A stretch of DNA of 64,000 nucleotides from Chelonoidis abingdonii (lineage: Eukaryota; Chordata; Testudines; Testudinidae), in assembly GCF_003597395.2 (NCBI RefSeq), contig NC_133771.1:54849475-54913474 (forward strand). Reading direction: 5' to 3'. The notes below the pieces were generated by a model. That model was given only the letters and a program-made list of their open reading frames with translations. It did no database searches and was not told the origin of the DNA. The position numbers and the translations under genes are program-made. Positions within the stretch are counted from its first letter, which is position 1. Each line of letters opens with the position of its first letter. This document shows, piece after piece, positions 1-11,080 of the stretch.

Positions 1-601
1 AACCGAAAGGGGTACTTTTCCATGATGCTGCAAGCACTGGTGGATCACAAGGGACGTTTCACCAACATCCACGTGGGACGGCCGCGAAGGGTTCATGACA
101 CTCGTGTCTTCAGGAACACTACTCTGTTTAAACGACTGCAGCAAGGGAATTACTTCTCAGACCAGAAATTAATAGTTGGGGATGTTGAAATGCCTGTAGT
201 TATCCTGGGTGACCCAGCCTAACCCTTGATGACATGGCCCATGAAGCAGTACACAGGCAACCTGGACAGTAGTCAGGAGTTGTTCACCTACAGGCTGAGC
301 AAGTGCAGAATGGTGGTAGAATGTACATTTGGCCATTTAAAGGTGCGCTGGCACACATTACTGACTCGCTCAGACCTCAGCCAAACCAATGTCCCTCTTG
401 TTATTGCTGCTTGCTGTGTGCTCCACAATCTCTGTTAGAGTAAGGGGTAGACCTTTATGGTGAGGTAGGAGGCTGAGGCAAATCACCTGGCCGCTGAGTA
501 CGTGCAGCCAGATACCAGGGCGATTAGAAGAGCAAACCAGGAAGTGGTACGCATCAGAGGCTTTGAAAACCAGTTTCATCATGGGCCACGGTACGGTGTG
601 A
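1..601 (+). pseudogene. Harbinger DDE nuclease (transposase) remnant, C-terminal part
   Basis: In the frame beginning at base 1 the translation shows the Harbinger nuclease core. The likely first catalytic Asp is in ALVDHKGRF (43-45), the second in ILGDPA (211-213), and the Glu in VVECTFGHLK (319-321). The conserved tail VIAACCVLHN follows. The reading is broken by a TAA at 220-222, directly after the second Asp, and by TAGs at 436-438 and 448-450. A small indel near 557 moves the end into another frame, whose stop is at 599-601. The N-terminal half lies outside the window. The enzyme would cut and rejoin transposon ends together with the Myb/SANT partner encoded opposite. All three acidic residues are still visible, so the family call is firm, but the gene is dead. 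Confidence 0.88.
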
Positions 602-708
602 ATGTTGTATTTGTTTCTTCTTAATGAACCCCCCCACACACACACAATTGACTTATTCCTTGTAAGCCACCCACCCTCCCCCTTTGAGTACCGCTTGCTT
701 CCTAAGGA

Positions 709-748
709 AATAAAGTTACTTTCATTTAAAAATCATGCATTCTTTATT
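709..748. terminator. Back-to-back poly(A) signals of the convergent Harbinger genes
   Basis: AATAAA on + at 709-714 serves the nuclease gene. TTTATT at 743-748 is AATAAA on - and serves the Myb/SANT gene. The two signals face each other within 40 bp. Copy 2 keeps the + signal near 22560, while its - signal is mutated to AATGAA. Confidence 0.6.
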
Positions 749-926
749 AATTAATTATAAAAAGAAGGAGAGAACTGACAAGGTAGCCTGGGTGGGGTTT
801 GGGAGGAGGATAGGAGGGAAGGAAAAGGCCACTAAAAAAAATTCAAAATAATGACAGCCTTGTGGTTGGGCTGTCCTCTGGGGTGGAATGGGCAAGTGCA
901 CAGAGCCTCCCCCCATTCGTTCTTAG

Positions 927-2886
927 TCATCTCGTGGGTGAGGAGGCTAAGGAATATGGTGAGGGGGGAGCATGGTTATACAGGGGCTGCAGTGGCACTC
1001 TGTGATCCTTCTGCTGTTCCTGAAGCTCCACCAGATGCCGGAGCATGTCCATTTGATCACACAGCAGCCCCAAAGTTGCATCCCGACACCTCAGATCTTC
1101 CTGCCGCCACTTCTCATCTCGAGCATCTCTCCTATCCTCATGTTGGTCCCTTCTGTCCTCACAGTCACTGGCATCTTTCCTAAACTTTGATACCACCTCC
1201 TTCCACTCATTCAGATGAGTTCTTTCATTGCGGGTCGCTTCCATGATTTCCGAGAACATTTCATCTCGTGGTTTTTTTTCCGCCATCTTATCTGAGATAG
1301 CCTTCAGGATGGAGGAGGGAGAGTTGAAAAATTTGCAGCTACATGAGTGAGGGAAAAAAGGAAGAGAAGTATTTAAAAAGATACATTTTACAGAACAATG
1401 GTTATACTCTTTCACGGTGAACAACACTATTCACCTTACATAGCACATGTGATCTCACTACAAAGTCGCATTTTGCATCTTAATATTGAATGCCTGTGGC
1501 TTTGGTGTTAGAGATCACAGATGCAGGTCAGGGCATCAGAATTCAGCTTGCATGCGGCCATGGTAAGGCATTGTCTTCTGCAGCCTTCATAAATCCAGCG
1601 CCCTCCTTTCCCAAATAGCAAGCAAAGCCCGTTGAGTGCTGCTTCTTTCCTGTTAACGTGCAGCATCAGAACCGCCCCCATCCAATTCTCTGGGATGATC
1701 GCTTTACCTCTCCCCCCACCGCGTGGCTGGTATCATGGAAGATCGCTGCTAGCCAAACTCCCCCCCATCATGTGGCTGGTAGCAGGGAAGATCCCAGCTA
1801 GCCAAACACAAAAAAGTTCAGCGCCAATAACACCCCCATACTCCCTCTGCTTGGCTAAATGCAGGGAAGGATTTCTTTTAAGCCACAGGCAAACAGCCCA
1901 ACCATCTCTGTCCCCTTAATTAAATTCCTGTATTTCAACCAGGTTACCATGAACGATATCACTCTCCTGAGGATAACATAGTGAGATAAAGAACGGATGT
2001 TGCTTGAATGCCAGGAAACACCAGGACCATACGCAGCTAGGCTTTGTCATGCAATGATACCAGATTAGTTGCTACATGTATGGCGTGGTCAAGTGTCCTA
2101 CCACAGAGGATGGAATAAAGCTGCCCTGCAAAGGCTTTTGGGGTACTTCCAGGAGAGGTTCATGGAGATGTTCCTGGAGGATTTCTGCTCCATCCCCAGA
2201 CATGTTAACAGACTTTTCCAGTAACTGTACTGGCCGCGAATGCATCCCAAGTCCTCAGGGCAAATTAATCATTAAAAACACTTGCTTTTAAACCATGTTT
2301 TATATTTACAAAGGTACACTCACCAGAAGTCCCTTCCATGGCATCATTGTCTGGGATAGTGGCTTGGGAAGGCTGGGAGGGTACTTCTGTCAGCCTGAGA
2401 AAAAGCTCCTCTTGGGGAGAATGGAGTGCTGTGTGCTCTCTGCAAGCTCGTCCTCCTCCTCATCTTCCCCATCCACAGAATCCTCAGGCAAGGCTAAGAT
2501 TTCCCCCTCCTCGCAATCCACAGACAGGGGTGGGGTAGTGGTGGGGGACCCTCCTAGAATTGCATGCAGCTCAGCGGAGAAGTGGCATTTTTGCGGCCCT
2601 GCCCCGGACCTTCCGTTTGCTTCTTTGGTTTTCTGGTAGGCTTGTCTGAGCTCCTTAACTTTCACACAGACTGTACTGAGTCCCTGGTGTGGCCTCTCTC
2701 CATCATGGCCTTGGAAACTTTTTTAAATGTTTTTTCATTTCGTCTTTTGGAATGGACTTCTGTTAGCACAGAATCCTCTCCCCATATAGCGATCAGATCC
2801 AATACCTCCCTTGTGGTCCATGCTGGAGTTCTTTTTTGATTCTCAGACTGCATAGTTACCTGTACTGATAAGCTCTGCATGGTCAC
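927..2886 (-). pseudogene. Harbinger Myb/SANT-like DNA-binding protein, two exons
   Basis: Partner protein of the Harbinger nuclease, expected to bind transposon ends and bring the nuclease to DNA in the nucleus. Exon 1 (2886 to 2324) starts at ATG 2886. It holds a trihelix/SANT domain beginning RTPAWTTREVLDLIAIWGE, then KVKELRQAYQKTKEANGRSG, then an acidic stretch. It ends at a good donor (CTG|GTGAGT, GT at 2323-2322). Exon 2 starts at 1338 after a pyrimidine-rich acceptor ending TAG. It encodes a charged helical region (RDEMFSEIMEATRNERTHL) and the tail LVELQEQQKDHRVPLQP. The intron is about 985 bp. Frameshifts near 2670 and 2410-2420 break exon 1. Splice sites are inferred from sequence and from the domain order of the family. 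Confidence 0.8.
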
Positions 2887-3139
2887 CTTTGCTGATCAGT
2901 TCTCCATGCTGGGCAAGCAGGAAATGAAATTCAAATGTTCGAGGGGCTTTTCCTGTCTACCTGGCCAGTCCATCCGACTCTAGATTGCTGTCCAGAGCTG
3001 TCACAATGATGCACTGTGGGATAGCTCCCAGAGGCCAATACCGTCGAATTGTGGCCACACTAACCCTATTCCGACATGGCAATACCGATTTTAGAGCTAC
3101 TCCCCTCATCGGGGAGGAGTACAGATATCGATATTAAGA

Positions 3140-3163
3140 GCCCTTTATATCGATATAAAGGGC
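3140..3163. repeat. Perfect 24-bp palindrome in the Harbinger subterminal region
   Basis: GCCCTTTATATCGATATAAAGGGC is its own reverse complement and lies about 80 bp inside the right terminus. The copy near 49981 keeps it with one mismatch, copy 4 (near 5127) carries an indel in it, and copy 2 (near 23227) has lost one arm. Its position suggests a protein-binding site or a transcript hairpin, which is an inference. Confidence 0.7.
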
Positions 3164-3261
3164 TTCGTTGTGTGGATGGGTGCAGGGTTAATTCGGTTTA
3201 ACGCTGCTAAATTCGGTATAAACCCAAAGTGTAGACCAGGCCCCAGGATAGAGTCCCCCAC

Positions 3262-3650
3262 TCTGTGTACATTTACATTTAGCCATATTAAAACAAGTAT
3301 CATTTGCTTATATCCATCTTCTGAAGTGTCCCAGAATATCCTGTATCAGTGACCTGCCTTCTTTGTTATTTGACACAACAATTAGGGGAGTGTTAAATGC
3401 AAACTTTATCAGTGATGATTTGATGTTTTCTTCCAGGTCTTTGATCAAAATGTTAAATAGATTAGGGTCAAGACTTGATCCCTGGAGAACCCCACTGAAA
3501 ACACTCACACTTGATAATGATTCCCCATTTACAGCAATATTAAGACCTACGAGTTAGCCAGTTTTTAATATATTTAATGTGCACTATGTTAATTTTGTGT
3601 TGGTCTAGTTTTTCAGGCAACATTTTATGTGATGCAATGACCCAAGAACC
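3262..3650 (-). mobile_element. CR1-type LINE fragment (reverse transcriptase)
   Basis: The - strand translation contains GVLQGSSLDPNLFNILIKDL, followed by ENIKSSLIKFAFN and then DILGHFRRWI. This is the CR1 stretch between the 'GVPQGSVLGP' motif and the FADD motif, with FADD changed to FAFN. Homology appears to run from about 3262 to 3650. Both ends of the LINE are missing, and the fragment abuts the right end of Harbinger copy 1. Product when intact: a LINE reverse transcriptase. Confidence 0.7.
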
Positions 3651-3699
3651 TCTGAATGCCAACTGGCAGAAGACACAGGTTTACGTAGTGATGTATAGA

Positions 3700-4580
3700 T
3701 CCCCAAGTTCACCAAATGCATGTCCTTTGAGGTCTATAATGAAAGCCTGCATCACACTGGTCAGTGTAATAATGGCAAAAAATATGTAGGGATGTTGTGT
3801 AAGGAGTTATTGTTTAAGGAGTATGTATATATAGAAACTTGTTATCTTAAGCTATGACTCTAGGGACTGGTCACCAAAAAGGTGAAAAGCAGGTTTTATT
3901 TCAGGCAAAGTAATGTTTATCTACTGGTCTGTTTACATGTAAATTAAGTATTGTATGGTTCACACTGTTCATCCATTTACAGTCTGAGCTGAATGCTAGT
4001 GAAAGAATGTGAAAGATTCATAGAGAGAATTTACAGGAAGAAGTGAAGTAGCAGAGGGGAATCCTGTTGACATCTAAAGAAAATGAATTGGGGGGGGGGC
4101 ATAAGTGAGGAGTGTGGAGGTATACCTTCATTTCTTCAATCTGTGACGACAAGCCACCAGTGAGCTTGAAATTGTGAGAAGGATCTCAGACAAACTGGTT
4201 GAAAACACTGTGGAAAAGGAAATAGGGGAATGCCTTGTTAGTTAAGTTTAGGCTCTGAAGAGTGTGTTATGATTTTGTTTGATATGTAACCATTTGTTTC
4301 CAAAATTATCACTCTCTATCATTTGGATCTCTGTTCTTTCATAATAAACTCAGTATTGTTTTCACTATACATATATCTAAGTGCTGTGTGCTAAGTAAAA
4401 GGACAATCGAGTTGAGTCTGTGTATTATTCCTTTGGGAATAGTGAATTTGAGAGTTCAGTGAGCATCAGTGGAACAGGGGCCGACCGCTCCAAAGGCACA
4501 TTTGAAGGTTGGTGGGAAGCAGTGCTTGTTTTGAAGAGTCTGGTGATTTCATGGAGTTTATCCACAGCAGACACAGACAT
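3700..4580 (+). repeat. Old LTR-like dispersed repeat, copy A
   Basis: This stretch aligns collinearly with 10290-11080. Shared anchors include GTAAGGAGTTAT (3799 and 10358), a 'ggaggtayacc' segment followed by 'gacaagc', TATGATTTTGTTT (4268 and 10813) and 'ctctgttctttcat/gatg'. A + strand AATAAA lies at about 4344. The length, the internal poly(A) signal and the absence of coding similarity fit an old solo LTR. Termini and target duplication could not be defined. Confidence 0.5.
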
Positions 4581-4649
4581 GTCCCCCTTTTCCTCTGTTA
4601 TGGCATCTTGCGGTCAGTCTCTGGGCTCTGTGTGTATGAGGAAACCATC

Positions 4650-4785
4650 TCCCTTCTTTAAGGACAGCTTCCTCTCTCTGCCCAATCTTTGTTCTGTCAG
4701 TCAGGTTCCCTTGACCTAGATGTCCCCCAATATCCATGGCCACCATCTGTAAAGGGTCCTTGATTATAGGCCACAGCCTCACGGT
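4650..4785 (-). pseudogene. Possible Ty3/Gypsy integrase fragment
   Basis: The - strand reads LWPIIKDPLQMVAMDIGGHL. This resembles the start of the integrase core in some Gypsy elements, where the first catalytic Asp sits in a 'MDIVGPL'-like motif. The rest of the local reading frame shows no clear homology. The match is about 20 residues long and could be accidental. Confidence 0.3.
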
Positions 4786-4799
4786 TGCTGCACCAGTGT

Positions 4800-5066
4800 C
4801 ATAGACTCCATGTCTCAGTTACCCCAATTTTGGCTGGTCTCTTAGCTGCAGCAACATAGGGCTCTCCCAGTTTTCCCAATTTCCACTAGAATCTTGGCCA
4901 CAGTCACATTAGATTGGGCCTCAATTTCCCCAATTTTGGCCCCCAATTTCTGCTGTAATCTTGGCCACAGTTTCTTAGCTACAGCTATTTTGAGCCATGT
5001 CTCTGTTTCCCAAATGTTTGTTTCTCAGTATTGGCCTAGTTCTTAGCCACAGCCACTTGCTCTTTG
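4800..5066. repeat. Degenerate tandem array of roughly 70-bp units
   Basis: The motif 'cttrgcyacag' recurs, and 'ccaattttgg' blocks recur between occurrences. On the - strand it reads CTGTGGCCAAGATT followed by GAAATTGGG, repeated about every 70 bp. The array is directly interrupted by Harbinger copy 4 at 5067. It may be a decayed minisatellite or a repeat inside an older retroelement. Confidence 0.4.
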
Positions 5067-6907
5067 GCCTGGTCTACACTACGAGTTTAAATCGATTTAA
5101 CGCTGTACCCGTCCACACTACAACGCCCTTTATATCGAATATAAGGATCTTTAATCGAATTTCTGTATTCACCATAACTTAGAAGAATACGCATATCTCA
5201 TAATAAAAACTTAGAATTACTTTAGTGGACGAGAAATCGCGTATTTAACCTGCAAAGAACGGAAATATAAACACAGCAGCACCACATGACATTACTGACA
5301 AGAAATAACGATTGGATAGCACGCGCAGTAACAGAAAGACCCAAACTTTGATATAATTCCTAGAATTACCCAGCGTGGACAACTACATAGATCACGCCAC
5401 GAGGTGGCGAAAATACAGCTTACAAATCCCAAAAAAAGCACACAGCATGACACTACAGGGAGATATTAGTCTGATCGACTGTAATGGGGAGACAAACTTG
5501 ATGAGAACATTCGATACCAAAACGGAAAAGACCAAGCATTGAAAAAAATATCCAGGATAGGCAGCGCCTGCTGCAAGTAATGGGAGCCAAGACCAATGGA
5601 GTTCATGGAGTGGAGGGGGTCTGGGCTCAGACTATCCCACATCCCACAGTCTCGAGAAAATTATTTGCTTCTTGCTGCGCTCCAATTCTGTAGGTTCAAA
5701 CAGTGTCTGCGTAGTTAGGAATAGCTCCCTCGTTCCCCACACCCCGTAAAGAAAGGGAAGAAATCCTTCTTATTCTTTCATTAACTATTGGTCTGGAATG
5801 CCTGTAGACGGCGATGCCAGCGTGAGCGCAGTATCCACTCCTTCTCCCAGGTGTAGCGTTACATATGACTATCCGTCTTGCATCAGCGCGATGAGTGTCG
5901 GTCCTCACGTGAGGTGGCGGGCGCCAGGGTAAATGGGAATGACTCCCGTTACTCCCTGAGATGTACCGAACGGTGGTAACTGTCTTCCTATGTACTGGGG
6001 GCTGAGTTATAGCCCTCCTGTCCTGTGTAAGAAAAGATTCTGTACTGCTGGACTGTCATTAGCCGGAGGCTGCTCTCCCTCTTTATCTCACTAACAAGGT
6101 CTTGTTCTTATCCTGCATTCTTTAATAACTTCATGACACAAATGGGGGCATGCCACCGTACCCAGGAATTTATGGGGAGGAGGGACGGTAAGGGGGTTGT
6201 GCAGGGGCACACCCTGTGATACTGCAAGGGCAGCTGCTGCATCTGATACACTGGCCTCTAATACACTGCCCTTTCTAGCAGACTGATCTATTTTTAGAAC
6301 ATAAAGGGGATTACTCGTCAGTGAGTCAATCCCAATGCTTTTGCCCCCACCCCGCCCCCCCCCCCCCTTGCGCCACGCCGATTTCGACCAGGGCATATGA
6401 TGCAGCGCCAGTCAGGGGAGATACCGGCAACTCTCATTGCCAGTTTCTCCGCGTTAGTGGTACAGAACCACTGACATCTCTCTATCATTGCAAAAGCAAG
6501 TGCATCTGCTGTTGCGACGGGTATCGCCTCTATCTCGCGGATCCAGTACACACTACGTGCTGGAAAAAAAGCTGATGGGTCCGGTTGCCGTGCTTGCGTC
6601 GCAGGGCAATCCAGGGAAAAAACGGCGAAAGGATTCGTGTATTTTTTTCCGGAGAAGCGAATGATGATGCTTTCCAGAACACCGCGACAATAGTGATTCC
6701 CCAGATCCAGGGCGGGAACTGTGGGAATTGGGGATACTATGAGAGTACCACAATCAACGCTTCAGAAATCGACGTTAGCCTCGGACCATGGACGCACAAC
6801 GCCGAATTACTGTGCCTAATGTGGCCGCATGAAATCGAATTTATAATATCAGTTTTATAAAACCGATTTTAGCTAATTCGATATTATCCTGTAGTGTAGA
6901 CGTGGCC
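5067..6907 (-). mobile_element. PIF/Harbinger transposon, copy 4, interior with many indels
   Basis: Both termini are present: GGCCTGGTCTACACTAC at 5067 and GTAGTGTAGACGTGGCC ending at 6907, an imperfect inverted repeat. The element is flanked by TTT on each side (5064-5066 and 6908-6910). The terminus that marks the right end in the other copies is on the left here, so the element is inverted relative to them. Interior blocks still match the family: an ATG-poor, CpG-rich segment at 6560-6850 and a Myb-gene-side segment near 6110-6300. They are broken by very frequent short indels, and no protein domain can be read. Small ORFs inside are meaningless. Confidence 0.75.
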
Positions 6908-6910
6908 TTT

Positions 6911-8496
6911 GTCACAGTTTCCATTATTACTATTGGGTGTGGTGATGTTCACCATCCCATCTGCATCCTTATCCCTCCTGCCTGCAGGATAATAATGGGG
7001 TTTCTTGCTTGGTCTTCAATGTCTGGACACTAGGTGCTGCAGAATCTCAGGTCAGAATTTCTCTCCTATTCTCTTTCCTGTTTCTCACATCTTTATGTTT
7101 GTGGAGAAATCACAGACACACCCTTCTCCCAGGTGCCCCATTCACAATTCTGTGGTGAGAGGAACACAGCCAGCGTGGCCCCACACCTTCTCAGACCTCT
7201 CTCACTCTGCAGTAGGGGAACACTGCTCCCCAACAAGCACCCCCACATTTCTGTGTGGTATGGGGAGCTTATGCACCCCCCCCCGCCACAAGGGGGCATC
7301 CATTCATTACTTTGTGGTAGGGGGAGGCCAATGATTCCCCATGCCCTTGCCAGGAACCACTAGCCCTTTGTCTTCTGTATCCTGATACTCCTGTTGCAGC
7401 TGCAGTGGACTGCCTCTGGGCTTCTCTTAACCCCTGCACATGTGTCTCTGGCTATCCTCCCCCACTGCACATGCTCTTGCATGTGGAATTGGGGAAGGGG
7501 GGCAAGAAAGAGTTTAGTTATCAACTCCCAGGATCGTAAGGAGTCCAACTCACCCTCTCCCAATCAATGGGGGACAGGAGGTTCTCTACTGTACAGGAAA
7601 CAAACACACTTTTCTGGATCCTGCTGCCCAGGGAGAGAGTCACCACATTTAGCTGTGGTGAGTACAGTCTGTCAAAAAACGTATATCACATCATGCAAAG
7701 TGTTTTTGGTGCAAAGCTGATGAATTCTGAATTCAAGCACACAGATCAGAATATGAATGCTTAAATGGTTTCTGTTCCTTTTGTTTGAAAACTAGATGCA
7801 TAATCTGGTGCTAATAAAGGGCCATTTGCTAATTTAATTTCACTTTACACTTTAATGTGCAGCCCTAATGTTTTGTTTTGCTCTTTGTTTCTGTTCTCAT
7901 GAATGCACGTATGGCCCTCACAGGTGTGTTTTTAATATAATCAATATTATGAAGCCATCAGATCAAAGAGGCTTAGAAAAAGCCACAGACTTAACAGCTA
8001 CCTAATCAAGCAAAGGCAGATGCTCAGAAAAGTGCATGTCATCCTTTGTGTAAAAAACTAAATAACCAGAAATGAAATTTCCTTTCTTCATTTGCTTGTT
8101 TCCAGACTGGTAAGCTTTACAACAGCACAGACTGAGGAGGATTTGTGATAGGCCTCAGAGAGCCAAATTAAACAATGCCTGCTGTGTCAGGGCCCAGCTT
8201 TTTCTTGCCTGGTTTGTTTCTTCCCACTGAATATTATCTTTCAATCAAAGGGGAGCAGTGCCAGTCTAGTAAGCCTTGACAATTAGTGAGCTGAAATATA
8301 GAAAGAATTCTTGGTAAATAAAGAAGAAATTCAAGATATTTAATCAACCAAGCCAAGAATAAAGTGTGCTCAGAATCTTAATTACCATTGTCTGCAGTCT
8401 TTACTCATTCCAAAGAAAGATATATGTCTTGATAGACAGCCTTTTAAAATGAATGGAAATGAATAGCCTATCAATATGAGAAAGGTATAGAATTAG
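6911..8496. other. No gene or element recognised
   Basis: A C-rich stretch at about 7090-7560 with a poly-C run near 7270 gives short overlapping ORFs in several frames, but none has domain-like content. The remainder is AT-rich with no recognisable repeat. Confidence 0.5.
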
Positions 8497-8776
8497 GGTA
8501 CGTCTATAATACCTGCCGGATCAGTGGATAGTGTTCGATGTATTGGGGATCGATTTATCGCGTCTCGTCTGGATGCGAGAAATCGATCTGCTAATAGATG
8601 CCCATGCTCCACCTTGACAGGAGGAGTAAGCGCAGTCGACGAGGGCGCTGTGGCAGTTGACTCGCCTCCGTGAGGATGGCCAGGTAAGTCGAACTAAGAT
8701 ACTTCGACTTACGCAAATAGCGTGAAGTTGCATATCTTAGTTTGGACCGCACCCCCGCCCCAGTGTAGACCAGTCT
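8497..8776. mobile_element. CpG-rich non-autonomous DNA transposon (MITE)
   Basis: The left end GGGTACGTCTATAATACC and the right end CCCCAGTGTAGACCAGTC form degenerate inverted termini of the 'GTCTACACT' type. The interior has GATCGATTTATCGCG facing GCGAGAAATCGATC, and an AGATACTTCGACTTACG segment facing its inverse. No coding capacity is visible. CpG content is high against AT-rich flanks, which suggests a fairly young copy. The target duplication is not clear. Confidence 0.7.
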
Positions 8777-10084
8777 GATACCATTCTGTCTATAAAAGAA
8801 TATCCTAAGCAAGTTGCCAGAAAATATATTTGTTTGAAATCTTTGTAGCAGGAAGCTTTTGACAAGTGGTACCAAAAGGACTAAGGGAAGAAAAGGTGTC
8901 AAAACAAAGATAATTGTCGATTTTGTGTAGTGTGTGCTTAATCTACAGCATCTGGTCTTGCCATTCAGCACAGTCTTTTCAGTTACAGATTAGAAAGGTG
9001 TTTTTTCCCTTGCTGTCTTGATTTTTACTTCAGATCTTAATTTACAATAATGTTTTTTGCATTTTCAGTTTATTAACAAATGATCTGTAAAGATCAAGGG
9101 AATGCACCAATTCCCCAATTCTGTTATATCAGTGACCCTGCAATTCTCCTGACAGATGTATTTGCATATCCTAATGGGCCCCATATGATCACAGATAGAT
9201 CAACCGTTCTTTCATCGTGCAATGATTGTGGGCCTATTCTAACTTACCCTGTCATGTAATATATTCTGAGTATTTAGAGATAAAGCTCTGCAACCTAAGT
9301 GTATTGAAGTGCAATCTATTTGTAGATACACTTAAATAAAATCAGTGGATGGCTATGCATTTACTTGTTAGATGTATCCTGTTACTATGATTTGTATTTC
9401 ACTTTATAAGAAAATTGAATATTCCTAATGCATCCTAGCAGAGCAAGGCATGCACTTACATACCATTTCTTCCATAATGCATTAGCAGTGCTTTCCATAT
9501 GTATATTATTGAATTATTTCAGCTGCACAGGGAAAAAGCACAATGTTTTCTCTGAAAGGGGCTTATGTGTAAACAGTCAAGGGAAGTTTACTTCCTGTGC
9601 ATCTTAGAAAATGTAGCAAATGAAATATTGCATTTTTCAAACCAAAGCCTGCTTAATAATAATTAAATGACCATTAAATTATTCTCTCAATGAGTACGAA
9701 TTGGTTCTTGTTAACTACTTTTTCAGTAATGCCCAGTTTAATTAAACCATTTACAGGACATAAATAACAATGTAACTATGTGAACAAAAGGAAAAATAGG
9801 GATACTGTTATATCGACATATACACTGCAAATGTTATAAAAACATGGTCTTAAATGAACAGTGAAAATAGAAAAAAAATAGTAACAATGTTTTGGATCAT
9901 TACTTCTATTCCTCTGCAGATGATTTCTCCTTTTTTTTTAGTTAATGTAATGCTTATGTAAAGGAGTGTGAACTCCTTTATTTATCCACAGAAACAGTAC
10001 AGGCAGTGGCAGCATGTGTGTTTCTACACAGAGTCACAAGGCATCTCAGTTCTGCCCTAGCAAGAACTCACCTTTATACTTAAT
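8777..10084. other. AT-rich DNA, nothing recognised
   Basis: No ORF of note, no clear repeat family and no RNA gene seen on either strand. Confidence 0.5.
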
Positions 10085-10220
10085 AATAATTTGCTATTCA
10101 TCCCAGAACCACAAAACTACTTTGCAAACATTAATTGCATTCACAACAGCCATTCCTGCTTAACAGAGAGGTAAACTGAGGTACAGAGGCATTAAGTAGC
10201 TTAATGGGAGGGAGGACTTG
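10085..10220 (-). mobile_element. MIR-type CORE-SINE fragment
   Basis: 'cagagaggtaaactgaggta' followed by 'cagaggcattaagtagctta' is the reverse complement of the MIR segment that reads 'taagtnacttgcctctgtgcctcagtttcc'. Both ends are truncated. Confidence 0.6.
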
Positions 10221-10289
10221 ATGTCCTGTGGCCCGTTGGGTACCTAGGATTACAGAGATCCTCTGGCTTCACAAGAAGGGGTCATTTAA

Positions 10290-11080
10290 TGCATCCACTG
10301 AAAGCATATGTCACAATGGTCATCTTAATCATTGTGAAATGTATGTGCAGATAATGTGTAAGGAGTTATGTACAATAGTGAAAATTACATTCATAAAGCA
10401 GTGATAGTTAAAGGCAGGTCACTCAGAGGTAGAACAGGTTTCTCCAGACAGAGGTGGGAGGCATTTATCTCCTTCTCTGACTACTGAGCATTGTGTATCT
10501 TACAGTGCAAGTCTATTTGCACATTGAGTCAACTGTTAATTAATAGATTGTGAGTGCAGTAGGAAAAACAAAAACAAGAGGAGTTATCTGTTCACAAGTA
10601 AAGACAATCAACTCTTGGGGATACAAATGGAGCTATGGAGGTACACCAGGCATCCCTCAATCTGGGAAGACAAGCTGCTAGAGGGCTTGATCTCATGAAA
10701 GGAGAATTTGACCTATCCTGAATGAAAATGCTGAGAAAACGAGGTGAGGGTAAGTATCTTGTAATGGACATGGAAATGTCTTGAAAGTTAAATTTAGTTC
10801 TATAGAGCATATTATGATTTTGTTTTATATATAATCATTTGTTTCCGATATTCTTACTATCAATCAAAACTCTGTTCTTTGATGATGATGACAAGATGAG
10901 AGTCCCTGAAGTTTTCAGTGGAATAGGGACTGAGCACTCCAGAGGGAGTGTTGCAGGATGTGGTGTTTGGTGTGTGCCTATTGCTAACCTGTATGGAGAG
11001 AGTGAAGCCTGGAAGGCCATGCTTGGGTTGCCAGGGTCTGGTGGAGTTAGGGAGATGATACACACACAGACAAGTCTTCC
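10290..11080 (+). repeat. Old LTR-like dispersed repeat, copy B
   Basis: Collinear with 3700-4580 through the anchors listed for that copy. Similarity runs on through 'tggaatagggactgagcact' (matched by 'tggaacaggggccgaccgct' in copy A) to a shared 'acacagaca' near the end. In this copy the poly(A) hexamer position is mutated. No open reading frame is shared between the copies, which argues against a coding origin. Confidence 0.5.

Larger units (their letters stand above)
1..3242 (+). mobile_element. PIF/Harbinger DNA transposon, copy 1 (left end outside window)
   Basis: Two-gene Harbinger element. The + strand carries the C-terminal part of a DDE nuclease and the - strand a spliced Myb/SANT-like protein, the pair expected for animal Harbinger transposons. 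The right terminus reads, in reverse complement, GGCCTGGTCTACACTTTGGG and ends at 3242. The same terminal 200 bp recur in the copies near 5.1, 23.2 and 50.0 kb, which fixes this boundary. The left terminus lies before base 1. Both genes are broken, so this copy is not autonomous. Orientation is given by the nuclease gene. The family assignment rests on both proteins and the shared termini. Confidence 0.88.

Noticed and set aside
6321..6575. Cys-rich small ORF (CKSKCICCCDGY)
   Set aside because: Lies in the indel-rich Harbinger copy; no family and no support for translation.
7005..7720. Cluster of C-rich ORFs near 7.0-7.7 kb as a gene
   Set aside because: Frames overlap on both strands with no domain content; composition explains them.
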